Shown here in pieces: positions 13,735 through 15,562 of a stretch of DNA of 15,562 nucleotides. Position 1 is the first letter of the stretch, and every line of letters starts with the position of its first letter. The position numbers and the translations under genes are program-made. Source of the stretch: an uncultured bacterium. Its GTDB lineage: Bacteria > Bacillota > Clostridia > Lachnospirales > Lachnospiraceae. Below the pieces are notes generated by a model that was given only the letters and a program-made list of their open reading frames with translations, made no database searches and was not told where the DNA came from. The stretch spans positions 1 to 15,562 of the forward strand of contig CAJMSZ010000048.1 in NCBI GenBank assembly GCA_905216215.1. Reading direction: 5' to 3'.

Positions 13735-13763
13735 TTGACTTTACAGGAATCCTGTGATATCCT
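13735..13763 (+). promoter_or_regulatory. strong promoter of the rpmG-secE-nusG-ribosomal protein unit
   Basis: TTGACT (13735-13740), a 17-base spacer, and TATCCT (13758-13763) preceded by TG one base upstream (extended -10). The spacer contains a perfect dyad ACAGGA-A-TCCTGT (13743-13755). The start site would be near 13770, leaving a leader of about 100 bases before rpmG. Confidence 0.78.
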
Positions 13764-13809
13764 ACTAGGGCGAATGGAAGTATAGGTCTTTTTTTTATGC
13801 CTATTTTTA

Positions 13810-13860
13810 GACAGCCTCGCAAGCTGTCATGTAACTGAAAATTAGAACATAAAAGCGAGG
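13810..13860 (+). promoter_or_regulatory. rpmG leader hairpin with loop complementary to the ribosome site
   Basis: GACAGC (13810-13815) pairs perfectly with GCTGTC (13823-13828) around the loop CTCGCAA. Loop bases CTCGC (13816-13820) are complementary to GCGAG (13855-13859), which is the first part of the rpmG ribosome site GCGAGGTGG. The geometry is that of a pseudoknot able to cover the ribosome site. Functional role is inference. Confidence 0.5.
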
Positions 13861-13868
13861 TGGAAGTT

Positions 13869-14018
13869 GTGCGTACAAGAATTACATTAGAATGTACAGA
13901 TTGCAAACATCGTAACTACAACATGACTAAGGATAAGAAGTCTCATCCTGAACGCATGGAAACAAAGAAATACTGTAGATTCTGCAAATCACACACGTTA
14001 CACAAAGAAACGAAATAG
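13869..14018 (+). CDS. rpmG: large-subunit ribosomal protein bL33
   Basis: Small zinc-ribbon protein of the 50S subunit. The frame opens with GTG and gives 49 residues starting MRTRITLECTDCKHRNY and ending SHTLHKETK. The two CxxC pairs, CTDC (Cys9/Cys12) and CRFC (Cys36/Cys39), form the zinc site, so this is the zinc-binding (C+) form. Its size is normal. GCGAGGTGG lies about 5 bases before the GTG, supporting that start; no ATG is in a suitable position. It opens the unit before secE, a common arrangement in Firmicutes. A zinc-independent paralogue elsewhere in the genome would be expected if the zinc-regulated pair exists here, but nothing in the window shows it. Confidence 0.95.
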   Translation: MRTRITLECTDCKHRNYNMTKDKKSHPERMETKKYCRFCKSHTLHKETK

Positions 14019-14039
14019 TCTTTGAAGGGAAGTGAATGT

Positions 14040-14237
14040 ATGGGAGATTCTAAAGAGACCCAAAAAACTCCTTTCTTTAAAGGGTTAAAGGCTGAGTTTA
14101 AGAAGATTTTCTGGCCAGACAAAAATACTCTTGCAAAACAGACTGTAGCAGTCGTTTCTGTTTCCGTTATTTTAGGCGTTATCATTTCGGTGATTGATAT
14201 CATTGTAAAATACGGAATTGATTTATTGGTTAGATAG
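14040..14237 (+). CDS. secE: preprotein translocase subunit SecE
   Basis: Small membrane subunit that clamps SecY in the SecYEG protein-export channel. The 65-residue product has a hydrophilic start, the conserved amphipathic segment FFKGLKAEFKKIFWPDKNTL (12-31) with the WP pair, and one membrane helix (about 36-60). This is the short single-span form usual in Gram-positive bacteria. ATG at 14040 is chosen over the in-frame TTG at 14022 because AAGGGAAG lies between the two and because SecE proteins do not carry the extra residues. It follows rpmG by 21 bases and precedes nusG by 35 bases. Confidence 0.94.
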   Translation: MGDSKETQKTPFFKGLKAEFKKIFWPDKNTLAKQTVAVVSVSVILGVIISVIDIIVKYGIDLLVR

Positions 14238-14272
14238 TTACTGATAAATAAAGTTACGAGAAAGGTGATTTT

Positions 14273-14788
14273 ATGGCAGAAGCAAGATGGTACGTGGTTC
14301 ATACCTATTCAGGGTATGAAAACAAAGTGAAAGCCAATATTGATAAGACGATTGAGAACCGTCATCTGGAAGATGAAATCTTAGAAGTAAGAGTTCCGCT
14401 TCAGGAAGTGGTAGAACTCAAGAACGGTGTGCAGAAGGCATCTATGAAAAAGATGTTTCCTGGCTATGTGCTGATTCATATGTTTATGAATGATGACACA
14501 TGGTACGTTGTGAGAAATACTAGAGGTGTGACAGGGTTCGTAGGACCTGGATCAAAGCCGGTTCCGCTTACAGATGCTGAGATGGCTTCTCTCGGAATTC
14601 AGAAAGACAACGTGGTTGTGGATTTCAAAGAAGGCGATACCGTAACGGTTGCTGCCGGAGCATGGGAAGGAACCGTGGGAATGGTTCAGTCTGTGAATGC
14701 CGCTAAGCAGAGTCTTATTATCAATGTTGAGTTATTCGGGCGCGAAACGCCGGTAGAAATCAGTTTCGCAGAAGTAAAACAGATGTAA
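14273..14788 (+). CDS. nusG: transcription termination/antitermination factor NusG
   Basis: Binds the RNA polymerase clamp to control pausing and couples transcription with translation. The 171-residue protein has an NGN domain starting RWYVVHTYSGYENKVKANI (5-23) and containing MKKMFPGYVLIHMFMNDDTWYVVRNTRGVTGFVG (58-91), then a linker and a C-terminal KOW domain (about 118-171; EGDTVTVAAGAWEGTVGMVQSVN) ending in FGRETPVEISFAEVKQM. All family landmarks are present and the length is normal. AGAAAGGTG lies 5 bases before the ATG. A short hairpin (TTATGC/GCATAA, 14791-14807) follows, without T run. Confidence 0.97.
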   Translation: MAEARWYVVHTYSGYENKVKANIDKTIENRHLEDEILEVRVPLQEVVELKNGVQKASMKKMFPGYVLIHMFMNDDTWYVVRNTRGVTGFVGPGSKPVPLTDAEMASLGIQKDNVVVDFKEGDTVTVAAGAWEGTVGMVQSVNAAKQSLIINVELFGRETPVEISFAEVKQM

Positions 14789-14808
14789 CTTTATGCAGAA
14801 AGCATAAG

Positions 14809-14850
14809 AACACGTGGGAGGGAAATCCCCGCAAATACCACAAGGAGGTA
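14809..14850 (+). promoter_or_regulatory. candidate L1-type ribosomal protein leader, copy 1 (before rplK)
   Basis: GTGG (14814-14817) pairs with CCAC (14838-14841), and GGG (14820-14822) pairs with CCC (14827-14829) around AAAT, with an asymmetric internal loop GA opposite CGCAAATA. The ribosome site GGAGGTA (14844-14850) follows directly. In several bacteria L1 represses its operon by binding an mRNA mimic of its 23S site near rplK. A second, nearly identical copy stands before rplA. Confidence 0.6.
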
Positions 14851-14857
14851 CTTTAAA

Positions 14858-15283
14858 ATGGCAAAAAAAGTTTCAGGTTATATTAAATTACAGATTCCAG
14901 CCGGAAAGGCAACACCAGCTCCTCCAGTTGGACCAGCACTTGGTCAGCACGGAGTAAATATCATGGAATTTACAAAGCAGTTCAATGCAAAGACAGCAGA
15001 TCAGGGAGATTTAATCATCCCTGTAGTTATCACAGTTTACAGTGACAGAAGTTTCAGCTTCATCACAAAAACACCACCGGCAGCAGTTCTTATTAAGAAA
15101 GCTTGTAACCTCAAGTCAGGTTCTGGTGTACCAAACAAGACAAAAGTTGCTAAGATCACAAAAGCTCAGGTAAAAGAAATTGCAGAACTTAAGCTGCCTG
15201 ATTTAAATGCAGCATCTGTAGAAGCAGCTATGAGTATGATCGAAGGAACATGCAAGAGCATGGGTGTAACAGTTGTAGAATAA
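14858..15283 (+). CDS. rplK: large-subunit ribosomal protein uL11
   Basis: Forms the base of the L7/L12 stalk together with 23S rRNA and is needed for factor binding and the stringent response. The 141-residue protein matches the family throughout: KLQIPAGKATPAPPVGPALG near the start with the flexible proline-rich hinge, GVNIMEFTKQFNAKT, FITKTPPAAVLIKKA and the C-terminal RNA-binding domain ending GTCKSMGVTVVE. Length is exactly as usual. AAGGAGGTA lies about 7 bases before the ATG. Codon use is strongly biased (ACA for Thr, GCA/GCT for Ala), as expected for a highly expressed gene. Confidence 0.98.
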   Translation: MAKKVSGYIKLQIPAGKATPAPPVGPALGQHGVNIMEFTKQFNAKTADQGDLIIPVVITVYSDRSFSFITKTPPAAVLIKKACNLKSGSGVPNKTKVAKITKAQVKEIAELKLPDLNAASVEAAMSMIEGTCKSMGVTVVE

Positions 15284-15321
15284 GCGGTGCCTTATTGCAA
15301 CTTGAGTGAAAACTGTAAACA

Positions 15322-15362
15322 AACACGTGGGAGGGAAATCCCGTAATCACCACTAGGAGGTA
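15322..15362 (+). promoter_or_regulatory. candidate L1-type ribosomal protein leader, copy 2 (before rplA)
   Basis: The 21 bases at 15322-15342 are identical to those at 14809-14829 before rplK, beginning AACACGTGGGAGG. GTGG (15327-15330) pairs with CCAC (15350-15353) and GGG with CCC as in copy 1. The joining segment differs, while the closing arm and the ribosome site GGAGGTA (15356-15362) are kept. Confidence 0.6.
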
Positions 15363-15368
15363 TTGAAA

Positions 15369-15562
15369 ATGAAAAGAGGAAAGAAATACGTAGAAGCTGC
15401 AAAGTTAGTAGACAGATCAGTTCTCTATGATAAAGACGAAGCAATCGCATTAGTTAAAAAATGTGCGACAGCAAAATTTGATGAAACAATCGAAGCTCAT
15501 ATCAGAACAGGTTGTGACGGACGTCACGCTGACCAGCAGATTCGTGGTGCAGTAGTTCTGCC
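15369..15562 (+). CDS. rplA: large-subunit ribosomal protein uL1 (partial, 3' end outside window)
   Basis: Component of the mobile L1 stalk that helps tRNA leave the E site, and in many bacteria a translational repressor of its own operon. The 64 complete codons visible begin MKRGKKYVEAAKLVDRS and continue with DEAIALVKKCATAKFDETIEAHIRTGCDGRHADQQIRGAVVLP, all typical of the N-terminal half of L1. The frame is open to the window end; about 165 more residues are expected. GGAGGTA lies 6 bases before the ATG and directly follows the second L1-like leader motif. Confidence 0.95.
   Translation, partial: MKRGKKYVEAAKLVDRSVLYDKDEAIALVKKCATAKFDETIEAHIRTGCDGRHADQQIRGAVVL

Noticed and set aside
14791..14807. 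Terminator after nusG
   Set aside because: Only a 6-bp AT-rich stem without T tract; rplK is most likely reached by read-through.
1..15562. CRISPR arrays, insertion sequences or phage genes
   Set aside because: No regularly spaced repeats, transposase, integrase or structural phage genes were found on either strand.

Overview
The window looks like the chromosome of a low-to-mid GC gut Clostridium of the family Lachnospiraceae (Blautia/Dorea/Mediterraneibacter-like; the genus cannot be fixed from the sequence alone). The clues are purine-rich Shine-Dalgarno sites in front of nearly every gene, a czcD-type NiCo riboswitch before a cation diffusion facilitator, a liv operon ending in a cytidylate kinase-like gene, and an rpmG-secE-nusG-rplK-rplA block. 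I see no insertion sequences, phage genes, integrases or CRISPR arrays.

Bases 1-4721 are an envelope/exopolysaccharide control locus. It holds a CpsC/Wzz-type chain-length protein, a class B sortase, an LCP-family glycopolymer ligase, a small secreted protein ending in an SPKTS sorting signal, a PHP-type tyrosine phosphatase (CpsB) and a tyrosine autokinase (CpsD) with an eight-Tyr tail. CpsC/CpsD/CpsB would form the phosphorylation circuit that sets polymer export, LCP would join polymer to peptidoglycan, and the sortase would join the small protein to the same wall. The small protein gene has its own near-consensus promoter, a leader hairpin and a terminator, so it looks like a separate, strongly expressed unit. 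No glycosyltransferases, flippase or polymerase are in the window.

Bases 4721-8110 read mostly leftward. They contain tRNA-Pro(GGG) with its own promoter, a rightward 85-residue orphan protein, a CDF metal exporter under a NiCo riboswitch with a clear terminator, and an M3-family oligoendopeptidase. The CDF promoter begins only five bases past the peptidase stop codon.

Bases 8216-13635 are a complete branched-chain amino acid type ABC importer: a lipoprotein binding protein, an intergenic attenuating terminator, two permeases and two ATPases. A cytidylate kinase-like gene is fused to the operon end. The divergent oligopeptidase and the importer fit one theme, the supply of amino acids.

Bases 13636-15562 open with an unexplained hairpin element. 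A strong promoter with a dyad in its spacer then drives rpmG (49 codons, GTG start), secE, nusG, rplK and the start of rplA, which is cut by the window end. A possible pseudoknot that would cover the rpmG ribosome binding site, and a nearly identical leader motif before both rplK and rplA, suggest layered translational control.
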